Source of the DNA: Deltaproteobacteria bacterium
GTDB lineage: Bacteria; Desulfobacterota; DSM-4660; Desulfatiglandales; HGW-15
Direction of reading: 5' to 3'
Length of the DNA: 7,375 bases
Assembly: GCA_016932235.1 (NCBI GenBank)
Contig: JAFGDF010000028.1
Span: 1-7,375 of the forward strand
Shown: one piece after another, positions 1 through 6,109 of the stretch
Numbering within the stretch: the stretch's first letter is position 1
How the letters are laid out: each line of letters starts with the position of its first letter
Notes under the pieces: model-generated
The model's input: only the letters and a program-made list of their open reading frames with translations
What the model was told of the DNA's origin: nothing
Database searches by the model: none
Program-made: the position numbers and the translations under genes

Positions 1-638
1 CCGATTCAAAACAGATCTTTTCCAGAGAGGAACTGATCAATGAATTTTCCCTTGAAGGCATCAATAAGGCCAATTCCATATTTGACGCAAAAAAGGACGA
101 CCCGAAGTTCTTCACCGATCCAAAGGCAATAAGCTTGAATGCACATTATCTCAGGACCATGCCTGTTAATGAACTGGTCCCCTATATCAAGGCCGAATTT
201 GAAAAGGCAGGGATATGGAACAGGGCATTTGAAGAGGAAAAAAGGGACTGGTTTCTCCAAACCGTGAACCTTATTCGGGTACGTTTCAACTTCACAACGG
301 ATTTTGTAACCCTGGGAAGGACCTATTTCTCGGATGAATATCCCATGGACCCGGGGGCTTTAGAAAAGAATATACTAAAACATGACAGTCTGAGAGAATG
401 GTTTCCCATGCTTGCCGACCGCTTAAATAGGCTTGAAGATTTCTCTCTTGAAAGGACAGAGGGTGTGATCCGGAAACTTGCCGAGGAAAAGGATATAAAA
501 CCGGGAATACTTATCAACGGCATCAGGACTGCCGTTACCGGGCAGGCAGTTGGTCCCGGACTTTTTGAGGTTTTAGAGGCGGTCGGAAAGGAACGTGTGG
601 TAGCGCGGTTAAGAAAGGCGATAGAATTGTTTAATTAG
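1..638 (+). CDS. gltX: Glutamate--tRNA ligase (GluRS), C-terminal part, 5' truncated by window edge
   Basis: Cytoplasmic class I aminoacyl-tRNA synthetase that charges tRNA with glutamate. The first complete codon is at 3, and 211 residues are visible of a usual 470-490; the catalytic half with its HIGH and KMSKS motifs lies outside the window. What remains is the end of the catalytic/stem region (SREELINEFSLEGINKAN, then LNAHYLRTMP) and the helical anticodon-binding domain, closing with the family's C-terminal signature (GILINGIRTAVTGQAVGPGLFEVL, ERVVARLRKAIELFN). Between 'NSIFD' and 'SLNAHYL' is a charged insertion (KKDDPKFFTDPKA) replacing the short 'PEKLxW' linker of E. coli-type enzymes; I recall this in Desulfobacterota-like GluRS. 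The frame is open throughout and ends in TAG. A nitroreductase gene follows after 18 nt. Family identity is strong; whether it is discriminating or also charges tRNA-Gln cannot be told from this part. Confidence 0.95.
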   Translation, partial: DSKQIFSREELINEFSLEGINKANSIFDAKKDDPKFFTDPKAISLNAHYLRTMPVNELVPYIKAEFEKAGIWNRAFEEEKRDWFLQTVNLIRVRFNFTTDFVTLGRTYFSDEYPMDPGALEKNILKHDSLREWFPMLADRLNRLEDFSLERTEGVIRKLAEEKDIKPGILINGIRTAVTGQAVGPGLFEVLEAVGKERVVARLRKAIELFN

Positions 639-643
639 AAATC

Positions 644-648
644 GGAGG
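644..648 (+). promoter_or_regulatory. Ribosome binding site of the nitroreductase gene
   Basis: A perfect GGAGG lies 8 nt before the ATG at 657, in the short gap after the gltX stop. It fixes the start of the nitroreductase gene and shows it is translated independently of gltX. Confidence 0.8.
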
Positions 649-656
649 TATACAGA

Positions 657-1202
657 ATGTTTTTTAACCTGACCGAAAAACGGAGAAGCATTCGAAAGTA
701 TTCGCCCAGGCCGGTTGAGCCGGAGAAGATCGATTTAATCATGGAAGCGGCCCTCAGGGCCCCTTCTTCACGAAGCATATGTCCATGGGAATTTATCGTA
801 ATAACGGATTCCGGAATCCTGGATAAACTTTCCAAATCCAAACCACATGGCGCAACCTTTCTGAAAGACGCTCCTCTGGGGATCGTTGTTTGCGCAGATA
901 GATTAAAATGCGACGTATGGATTGAAGACGCGTCCATTGCAGCGACTTTTATACATCTTGCAGCCACGGACCTGGGGCTTGGCAGTTGCTGGATCCAGAT
1001 ACGTAAACGTGACCATGATAAAAACATTACGGCCGGCGAATTTATATCCGATCTCCTTGATCTCCCGGACACCCTGGAAATCCTTGCAATTGTGGCGATA
1101 GGATATCCTGATGAGAAAAAGATGCCCCGTTCAAGAGATTCGCTCGATTTTGAAAAGATATCCTATAACATGTACGGCGTGAAAAAATCAGCAGGGCACT
1201 AA
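657..1202 (+). CDS. Nitroreductase family protein (FMN-dependent oxidoreductase)
   Basis: A 181-residue member of the nitroreductase fold, which usually binds FMN as a dimer and transfers electrons from NAD(P)H to nitro compounds, quinones or other acceptors in the cytoplasm. Visible hallmarks are the N-terminal RRSIRKY phosphate/FMN-binding motif (residues 9-15), AALRAPSSRSICPWEF (31-46, the isoalloxazine-contacting 'APS' segment), a central helix DASIAATFIHLAATDLGLGSCWIQ (91-114) and the C-terminal AIGYPDEKK (147-155). The length is at the short end of the family, without extra domains or ferredoxin clusters. The ATG start is supported by GGAGG at 644-648. It lies 18 nt after gltX on the same strand, so co-transcription is likely, though a functional link to tRNA charging is not evident. 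The substrate is unknown; dehalogenase-, BluB- or enoate-like roles cannot be excluded from sequence alone. Confidence 0.9.
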   Translation: MFFNLTEKRRSIRKYSPRPVEPEKIDLIMEAALRAPSSRSICPWEFIVITDSGILDKLSKSKPHGATFLKDAPLGIVVCADRLKCDVWIEDASIAATFIHLAATDLGLGSCWIQIRKRDHDKNITAGEFISDLLDLPDTLEILAIVAIGYPDEKKMPRSRDSLDFEKISYNMYGVKKSAGH

Positions 1203-1272
1203 CCTCTTAAGAGCACGCTTAAACAGAATCCGAACGCCGCGTTTCCGAAAAAGAATTCTATTAGGATCATCT

Positions 1273-1284
1273 CCAATTAATTGG
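1273..1284. promoter_or_regulatory. Perfect 12-bp palindrome upstream of the cupin gene (possible operator)
   Basis: CCAATTAATTGG is its own reverse complement and lies 27 nt before the preferred cupin start, inside the 109-nt gap after the nitroreductase gene. Short AT-centred palindromes here often bind dimeric repressors. No clear -35/-10 pair was found beside it, so a regulatory role is only a suggestion. Confidence 0.3.
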
Positions 1285-1311
1285 CCGATGATAAGGATTA
1301 AAGAACCAGAA

Positions 1312-1644
1312 ATGAAAAATCCGATCAATTCAGATAATCTTTTCGAAAATATTCCAGATGATCTTAGCCATGAGATCTCCGAGATTCTCATTGATGGCAA
1401 AAATTGCAGGATTGAGCGCATCCTGTCCAAAGGACATGCCTCACCTCAGGAGGAATGGTATGATCAGGATGAAAATGAATGGGTCTTATTGATCCGGGGC
1501 TCAGCAGGACTGAAATTTGAGGACAGGGATGAGATGGTCAAAATGGCTCCGGGCGATCATATCAACATCCCGTCTCACCGCCGTCATAGAGTTGAATGGA
1601 CTGATCCGGAGATGGAGACTATCTGGTTGGTCGTATTCTATTAG
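1312..1644 (+). CDS. Single-domain cupin protein
   Basis: A small (110-residue) one-domain cupin, a six-stranded beta-barrel that usually holds a metal. From the start used here, cupin motif 1 is spread over GHASPQEEWYDQDENEWVLLIRG (41-63), with H42 and glutamates as possible ligands. Motif 2 is APGDHINIPSHRRHRVEW (79-96), with PGD, NIP and H92 as expected. An in-frame ATG at 1288 would add MIRIKEPE. I prefer 1312 because an AAGGA lies upstream (1293-1297, spacing about 14 nt, rather long) and because MKNPINSDNLFENIP resembles the N-termini I recall for this family. The start is therefore uncertain. Proteins of this type are commonly annotated only as cupins; the substrate or metal is unknown. 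It follows the nitroreductase gene after 109 nt and precedes the MoxR operon by 182 nt, probably as its own unit. Confidence 0.85.
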   Translation: MKNPINSDNLFENIPDDLSHEISEILIDGKNCRIERILSKGHASPQEEWYDQDENEWVLLIRGSAGLKFEDRDEMVKMAPGDHINIPSHRRHRVEWTDPEMETIWLVVFY

Positions 1645-1750
1645 TCTTCTTCAACTCCCTGCTCTTTATGATAATTGCTGTCTGAATCTCTTCCAATTAC
1701 TCATTTTTATCGGCTCGACTTATATTCAATGATGGTTATCTTCATTTGTA

Positions 1751-1780
1751 TTTACAATGGATTTTGGTGAAAAATATTAT
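1751..1780 (+). promoter_or_regulatory. Candidate sigma-70 promoter of the moxR-DUF58-transglutaminase operon
   Basis: TTTACA (1751-1756) matches the -35 consensus at five of six bases. After an 18-nt spacer, TATTAT (1775-1780) matches the -10 at five of six. Transcription would begin near 1787, giving a leader of about 40 nt before the ATG at 1827. The surrounding DNA is AT-rich. The promoter would lie inside any longer reading of the MoxR frame starting at TTG 1746, which argues against that start. Confidence 0.5.
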
Positions 1781-1826
1781 CAAGTTTCCGTTGATTACAG
1801 CAATGTCCGATCAGGAAAAGATAACC

Positions 1827-2771
1827 ATGTCAGATAAAAATGAAAAGAGCAACAGCGAGAAATTAAATGAATCCATCAGGCTTGTAGGGTCCATAATACG
1901 GGGAAAAGATAACCTGATCTTGCATACCTTTGCCGCTCTCCTGAGCGGCGGTCATATACTTTTTGAAGACCTACCCGGAACGGGAAAGACAACCCTTGCC
2001 ATCGCGACATCAAAGGTAATGGGGTGTGATTTCTCAAGAATCCAGTTCACCAACGATATCATGCCTTCAGATATCCTTGGAACCGAGATATTCATTGCAG
2101 CCAAGGAGAGCTTCCAGTTACGGAAAGGACCGATTTTTACCCATATTCTCCTTGCGGATGAGATCAACAGGGCCACTCCCCGCGCCCAAAGCGCCCTTCT
2201 TGAATCAATGGGGGAAGGACGGGTTTCCCTTGGAGGTAAAACACTAAAACTGGCCAAACCATTTTTTGTTATTGCCACCCAGAACCCCATGGACCTATAC
2301 GGTACATATCCGTTACCCGAATCCCAGCTCGATCGCTTTCTCATGCGGCTTGAAATAGGGTACCCGGAAAGGAACGATGAAGCGGAGATCATTCAGGAAA
2401 ACGGCCATTATGATCAGGCCAAAAATCTGGAAAAAATTATGGATCCCCTTGAGGTAATAAAACTGCAGGATGAGGTTTCGAAGGTACACACTTCCGACAA
2501 GATAATTCAATATATTCTCAATATTGCAGAATCTTCCCGCAAAGAAGAAGGATTCAGGTACGGCATCTCAACACGCGGATTAATATCCCTCAGAAAGGCT
2601 TCCCAGGCCTGGGCCTTTATAATGGGCCGCTCCTATGTGGTACCGGATGATGTCAAGGCGGTATTTGCCCCGGTAACCTATCACCGACTATATCCTGTCG
2701 GTGATCTTAAGGGCCGGGAGCGGAAAGAATTTCTCGAGAATTTTCTTGATCAGATCAGAGTGCCCCTGTAA
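1827..2771 (+). CDS. MoxR-family AAA+ ATPase
   Basis: Cytoplasmic AAA+ ATPase of the MoxR family, whose members act as chaperones or remodellers for partner proteins encoded beside them. With the ATG at 1827 it is 314 residues, the usual size. Motifs are Walker A LPGTGKTT (about 49-56), Walker B ILLADEINR (107-115), sensor 1 ATQNP (150-154), the arginine-finger region LPESQLDRF (163-171) and a C-terminal lid with STRGLISLRKA (sensor 2). The frame is open back to a TTG at 1746 and also has an ATG at 1803. I prefer 1827 because AGGA (1813-1816) lies 10 nt upstream, the N-terminus becomes normal, and a promoter at 1751-1780 would otherwise fall in the coding region. The stop overlaps the next start (TAATG), so the two are translationally coupled. 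All catalytic residues are present. The specific client is inferred to be the DUF58 or transglutaminase protein downstream. Confidence 0.95.
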   Translation: MSDKNEKSNSEKLNESIRLVGSIIRGKDNLILHTFAALLSGGHILFEDLPGTGKTTLAIATSKVMGCDFSRIQFTNDIMPSDILGTEIFIAAKESFQLRKGPIFTHILLADEINRATPRAQSALLESMGEGRVSLGGKTLKLAKPFFVIATQNPMDLYGTYPLPESQLDRFLMRLEIGYPERNDEAEIIQENGHYDQAKNLEKIMDPLEVIKLQDEVSKVHTSDKIIQYILNIAESSRKEEGFRYGISTRGLISLRKASQAWAFIMGRSYVVPDDVKAVFAPVTYHRLYPVGDLKGRERKEFLENFLDQIRVPL

Positions 2772-3634
2772 TGGCCGATAAGTACAAGGTTAAGATAACC
2801 AAATCAGGTTATATTTACATTGCAATAACAATCCTCATAAGCGTTGCCGCTATTAATACCGGTAATAACCTCCTTTATATCATCTCAAGTCTTATGCTGG
2901 CCCTGATGGCCCTTTCCGGGCTGACTTCACTGGCAAATCTAATGTTCATAGATATCCGTCTTGAACCCCCTGCCGAACTGTTTGCGGAAATTCCCGCGAG
3001 ATTCAAACTTCTGGTCAACAAAAAGTTAGGCGGTTCCTTCTTTCTCCACTTCGAGACCCCTTTCGGCTCTGTTCCCCTGCCCTACATAAAAGATTCTTCC
3101 GAACAATCTTTATGGCTCGCTTTCCCAAACAGGGGTAAGATTCGTCTTGAAAATCTGCAGATCCATTCAGGATTCCCTCTGGGTTTTTTCCGGCGATCCA
3201 AACGTGTTGATGTGGATCTCGAATTAATCGTCTATCCAAGACCAAAACTCCGCAGCATGCCGGTCCCCACAGGAGGCATTAGAGGGCATGAAAAAGCAAG
3301 CGATTCATCCTTCGGGGAAAGGGGTGATGAAATCAAGGAACTCAGAAAATACAGGGCTTCTGATCCATTGAAGTGGGTTGAATGGAAAGCCACAGCACGG
3401 CGAGGCAGGATGATGGTAAGAGAATTTTATCACCTTGAGGGGGATACATTGCATATAGATCTCTCCGGCAAAGGAAAGAACTGGGAAAATCGTTTGTCAG
3501 AGGCCTGTCACCTGGTTCTGGAAGGTTTCAGAAGAAGGCTCAGGATTGCGATAACGCTTCCGGATAAGGAGATTGGACCCGGCGGCAGTGAAGCGCATAA
3601 AAATCTGCTTCTGGAGGCCCTTGCCCTTGCGTAG
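2771..3634 (+). CDS. DUF58 domain-containing membrane protein
   Basis: 287 residues. Two hydrophobic segments near the N-terminus (about 14-30 and 34-59) form a membrane hairpin. The rest is probably cytoplasmic, though this is inferred. The conserved DUF58 region is clear: GFPLGFFRRSKRVDVDLELIVYPRP (134-158) followed by the hallmark DEIKELRKYRASDPLKWVEWKATARRGRMMVREF (186-219). DUF58 proteins are nearly always encoded next to MoxR ATPases; their biochemical role is unknown, and some resemble von Willebrand A-type folds. No MIDAS-like DxSxS is evident; HIDLSGKGK (228-236) lies where such a motif might be. The start ATG overlaps the moxR stop by 1 nt and has no obvious Shine-Dalgarno, so translation probably depends on termination of the upstream gene. 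The end overlaps the transglutaminase gene by 8 nt. Confidence 0.92.
   Translation: MADKYKVKITKSGYIYIAITILISVAAINTGNNLLYIISSLMLALMALSGLTSLANLMFIDIRLEPPAELFAEIPARFKLLVNKKLGGSFFLHFETPFGSVPLPYIKDSSEQSLWLAFPNRGKIRLENLQIHSGFPLGFFRRSKRVDVDLELIVYPRPKLRSMPVPTGGIRGHEKASDSSFGERGDEIKELRKYRASDPLKWVEWKATARRGRMMVREFYHLEGDTLHIDLSGKGKNWENRLSEACHLVLEGFRRRLRIAITLPDKEIGPGGSEAHKNLLLEALALA
3613..3617 (+). promoter_or_regulatory. Ribosome binding site that decides the transglutaminase start
   Basis: GGAGG within the last codons of the DUF58 gene lies 9 nt before a TTG at 3627, the normal spacing. It makes TTG 3627 a better start than the upstream TTG at 3573, which would add 18 residues with no family-like character (MDPAAVKRIKICFWRPLP). 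Confidence 0.65.
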
Positions 3635-5546
3635 AATAAATCTGTTAAACATCGCGCGTATTCTTGTCTACCCGGCGCTTATAGGGGCCGCATCTTCCAT
3701 TGCCACGGAAGTCCATATCGTTCCACTTTCGGTTTTCGGATCGGCAGTCCTGGCAGGTTTTTTAATGGACAAACGCGCGAATACCAAGCCCCTGATTCCC
3801 CCTCTGATTATGCTTGTAATGGTCATAGGTAGCATTATATTTTCCATTATTGCCTTAACGGAGGAGAACATCTTTAATCGCGCCCTTGGGATACTCCTTA
3901 TTATCATCTCCGCCAAACTCATCTCCCCCAAAAGGCAACGGGATCTCCTTCAGCTATACATGCTCAACTTCTTTCTTGTGAGCGGTTCCGCGGTCATGAG
4001 ACTGGATCTTGAGTTCGCTTTCCTTGTGATGGGCGAAGCCTTTCTAAGCATATTGGGCCTGTTCCTGATCCACGGGTCCAATGAACAGGCCGAGATTCCG
4101 TTATATCAGGTTTTAAAGCTGGCACGATGGAGTGGTATCATCACCCTGTGCCTTATTCCGGCGACAATCGTCATTTTCCTTATCATCCCAAGACCGACAA
4201 TGACCTTCCTTGCCTGGGGAGGTGGGGCGGCCTCAACTACCGGATTCAGCGACAGGGTAATTCCGGGTGCGGTTTCGGAGATCAAGGTGGACCCCTCGCC
4301 GGCATTCCGCGTAAAATGGATCAGCGGTACACGACCTGAAAAGGCCATGTGGCGGGGTATCGTTTACGATAAATACGATATGGGGGTCTGGGAGAGGACA
4401 AATCGATGGGAAATAATCCCCCCTGACATGGACGTCGAGAGCGTTCAATATGAACTCCTGCTTGAGCCGACGGATTCCAGATACCTCCTCACCATTGGGG
4501 TGCCTTACAGGATAGAACCAATGCGACGGGGAACACATTTTATTACCGGCTATACCGTAGAGACAGGCAGGCCAAGGGATGGTCGCAGCATCTACAGGGT
4601 GGATTCATACATGGCAGGGGAATTGCCGGCAGATTCAGCCGTGGAATTTTTTCTCGAGGTGCCTGCCGACCTCAAGGACTATCTCATCTCTTTTAGTTCG
4701 GATCTCGTCAGGGACACCGATATGAATACTGCTGAAGCAGTAGAGGCCTTTCTGAAAACCGGCTTTTCCTATGCTCTGGACCCGGAAGAGCCGTCAGGTG
4801 AACCTGTTCTATATTTTCTGTCCACTTCAAAAAAGGGACACTGCGAATATTTTGCATCTGCCATGGCCCTCTTACTAAGAACCAGGGGGATTCCGGCAAG
4901 GGTTGTGGGGGGATATCTCGGAGGTGAATGGAACGACCTTGGGCAATACTATCTCGTGCGCCAAATGGACGCCCACGCATGGGTTGAGGCTTGGATCAAA
5001 GGGCTGGGGTGGGTAACATTCGATCCCACGCCTGGCACACCCTTGTCATTGGTGACTAGGGGCAGTCTTTATCGCTTCGTGGATATGCTCAGATTAAAAT
5101 GGTATTACTGGGTTCTGAATTATGATATCAGCCGTCAGATCGAGCTGGCGAAAAAGAGTTCCGATGTCCTTAAATCCTTAAGATATGGAAACATACGATT
5201 CTCTCTGATGGAAAAATTGTCCTCTCTTAAATATATCCTAACCCTATTACTGATTCCCTTTGTGGTTATCCTTTACAAGGTAACAGTCCGTCATATCCGA
5301 AACAGACCGGCAACTTACGGGGAACGTTTTGTAGCTCTTTTGAGACATCACGGGTACCATAAAGTACAGGGGGAGACCCTTCTGGAATTCGGCAAAAAGA
5401 TCTCAACAGAAGATCCGTCACTCGAGAATAGTATTATGCAATTTGTCAAGGGCTACTATCAGGCTGAATATGGCGCCTGCGGAATCGATATACCGCTCTC
5501 CAGGATGCTCAGGGATCTGAAAACGGATTTATTGACAGTCTCATAA
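3627..5546 (+). CDS. TgpA-like membrane-bound transglutaminase (DUF3488/transglutaminase-like/DUF4129)
   Basis: With TTG 3627 as start the protein has 639 residues, close to Pseudomonas aeruginosa TgpA. The N-terminal part (about 12-187) is strongly hydrophobic with six or seven membrane segments, the DUF3488-type region. A long extracytoplasmic part follows, ending in a transglutaminase-like domain (about 345-475). Its papain-like triad is complete: C406 in KKGHCEYFASAM, H450 in MDAHAWVEAW and D466 in VTFDPTPG. One further membrane segment (about 534-554) leads to a short cytoplasmic DUF4129-like tail. It overlaps the DUF58 gene by 8 nt, so the set moxR-DUF58-transglutaminase is one operon. 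TgpA of P. aeruginosa is reported to be essential and periplasmic, but its substrate is unknown; cross-linking, hydrolysis or proteolysis at the envelope are all possible. No von Willebrand A or Bat genes follow, unlike the longer Bat-type clusters. Confidence 0.93.
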   Translation: MRRINLLNIARILVYPALIGAASSIATEVHIVPLSVFGSAVLAGFLMDKRANTKPLIPPLIMLVMVIGSIIFSIIALTEENIFNRALGILLIIISAKLISPKRQRDLLQLYMLNFFLVSGSAVMRLDLEFAFLVMGEAFLSILGLFLIHGSNEQAEIPLYQVLKLARWSGIITLCLIPATIVIFLIIPRPTMTFLAWGGGAASTTGFSDRVIPGAVSEIKVDPSPAFRVKWISGTRPEKAMWRGIVYDKYDMGVWERTNRWEIIPPDMDVESVQYELLLEPTDSRYLLTIGVPYRIEPMRRGTHFITGYTVETGRPRDGRSIYRVDSYMAGELPADSAVEFFLEVPADLKDYLISFSSDLVRDTDMNTAEAVEAFLKTGFSYALDPEEPSGEPVLYFLSTSKKGHCEYFASAMALLLRTRGIPARVVGGYLGGEWNDLGQYYLVRQMDAHAWVEAWIKGLGWVTFDPTPGTPLSLVTRGSLYRFVDMLRLKWYYWVLNYDISRQIELAKKSSDVLKSLRYGNIRFSLMEKLSSLKYILTLLLIPFVVILYKVTVRHIRNRPATYGERFVALLRHHGYHKVQGETLLEFGKKISTEDPSLENSIMQFVKGYYQAEYGACGIDIPLSRMLRDLKTDLLTVS

Positions 5547-5584
5547 TTGAATTGACGTCATGGTTGCCTAAGAGTGTATTTTTT

Positions 5585-5661
5585 CTGGACCCCGGCCTTC
5601 GCCGGGGTGACGGATTGGGAGTAAATGAATCTCGTCATTCCGGGCTTGACCCAGAATCCAG
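5585..5661. repeat. Composite dispersed-repeat element: two inverted palindromic units
   Basis: Unit 1 (5585-5612) is CTGGA, a GC-rich hairpin and TGACG. Unit 2 (5633-5661) is CGTCA, a weaker hairpin and TCCAG, so it is the reverse-complement type of unit 1. A 20-nt spacer separates them. Unit 1 folds into a perfect 8-bp stem with a 4-nt CTTC loop (5589-5596 with 5601-5608). Unit 2 folds with seven of eight pairs around CTTGA (5637-5644 with 5650-5657). Units with GTCATTCC...GAATCCAG ends occur in many copies in various proteobacterial genomes, from recollection; their function is unsettled. The element sits between two convergent operons, where it might end or stabilise transcripts. No T-run follows either hairpin in the reading direction, so it is not a typical intrinsic terminator. 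Confidence 0.75.
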
Positions 5662-5722
5662 GGACTTTATGTTTATTCTATTTTGAGACCCTTAATAAGT
5701 CGAAGCTAAGTTATTTCCCATA

Positions 5723-6067
5723 TTATCCGGAAGGGGGTTTTGTGTTCGGAGCCGGCGGATTCTTCATCCCGAGACGGAAAACCTCTCCTGTCTCTTTTCT
5801 CTTCCAGCTGATCGATATCCCCTGACCCATGGGATGAAACATGGTGATGGCTCCAGGCCTGGGGCATTCTTCAACACAGCCGCCGCAATACCAGCATTCA
5901 TCAGGATAGAGGACGATTGGAGCTGCTTTTTTCTGGGGATTCGGCATCATTACATCGTTCCGGCATACATCTACACATATGTTACACCCGTTACAGATCT
6001 CAGGATTAAACTCCACTGCCCTGTTTGGTGTGGGCGGATTCGGCGCCATATAAACTTTGTCCATCAT
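5723..6067 (-). CDS. 2[4Fe-4S] ferredoxin, AprB-like electron-transfer subunit
   Basis: A 114-residue cytoplasmic iron-sulphur protein. Two complete cluster motifs are visible: C25-x2-C28-x2-C31-x3-C35 (CNGCNICVDVC) and C58-x2-C61-x2-C64-x3-C68-P (CWYCGGCVEECP), enough for two [4Fe-4S] clusters. A short C-terminal segment (about 84-99, ISISWKRKETGEVFRL) looks like the beta-strand extension following the clusters in adenylylsulfate reductase beta subunits, and W59 beside C58 matches the CW dipeptide seen there. The protein is shorter than AprB and lacks most of its tail. The start at 6067 is fixed by AAAGGAGG (6077-6084), 9 nt upstream; a second ATG follows directly. It is encoded 42 nt after the flavoprotein gene on the same strand and most likely carries electrons to or from that FAD subunit. 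The partner is inferred from position, and the substrate is unknown. Confidence 0.9.
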   Translation of the reverse strand: MMDKVYMAPNPPTPNRAVEFNPEICNGCNICVDVCRNDVMMPNPQKKAAPIVLYPDECWYCGGCVEECPRPGAITMFHPMGQGISISWKRKETGEVFRLGMKNPPAPNTKPPSG

Positions 6068-6076
6068 ATTGATATG

Positions 6077-6084
6077 CCTCCTTT
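6077..6084 (-). promoter_or_regulatory. Strong Shine-Dalgarno of the ferredoxin gene
   Basis: On the minus strand this reads AAAGGAGG, 9 nt before the ATG at 6067, in the 42-nt gap after the flavoprotein stop. It suggests that the ferredoxin is translated independently and abundantly relative to the flavoprotein. Confidence 0.8.
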
Positions 6085-6109
6085 ACGGTTGTAAAATTTA
6101 CACCTCTCT

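Noticed and set aside
1203..1311. Terminator or promoter between the nitroreductase and cupin genes
   Set aside because: The only stem candidate (about 1232-1245) is short, bulged and followed by A-residues, and no -35/-10 pair with normal spacing was found.
1746..1826. Extended MoxR N-terminus from TTG 1746 or ATG 1803
   Set aside because: There is no Shine-Dalgarno before either, the extra residues are not family-like, and a good promoter overlaps the stretch.
4216..4230. G-rich stretch as a possible G-quadruplex
   Set aside because: It has only two runs of four G, broken by two GG pairs, and is explained by the coding of a Trp-Gly-rich loop in the transglutaminase.
5553..5560. Palindrome TGACGTCA just after the transglutaminase stop
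   Set aside because: Only 8 bp, without a loop or flanking symmetry, so chance is sufficient.
5579..5608. T-run next to the GC-rich hairpin as an intrinsic terminator
   Set aside because: The T-run precedes the hairpin on the plus strand and reads as an A-run after it on the minus strand, so it fits neither direction.
5625..5825. Small plus-strand ORF starting MNLVIPGLTQNPG
   Set aside because: Its N-terminal part is the translated repeat unit (VIPGLTxNP-type spurious proteins are common), and the rest is antisense to the ferredoxin gene.
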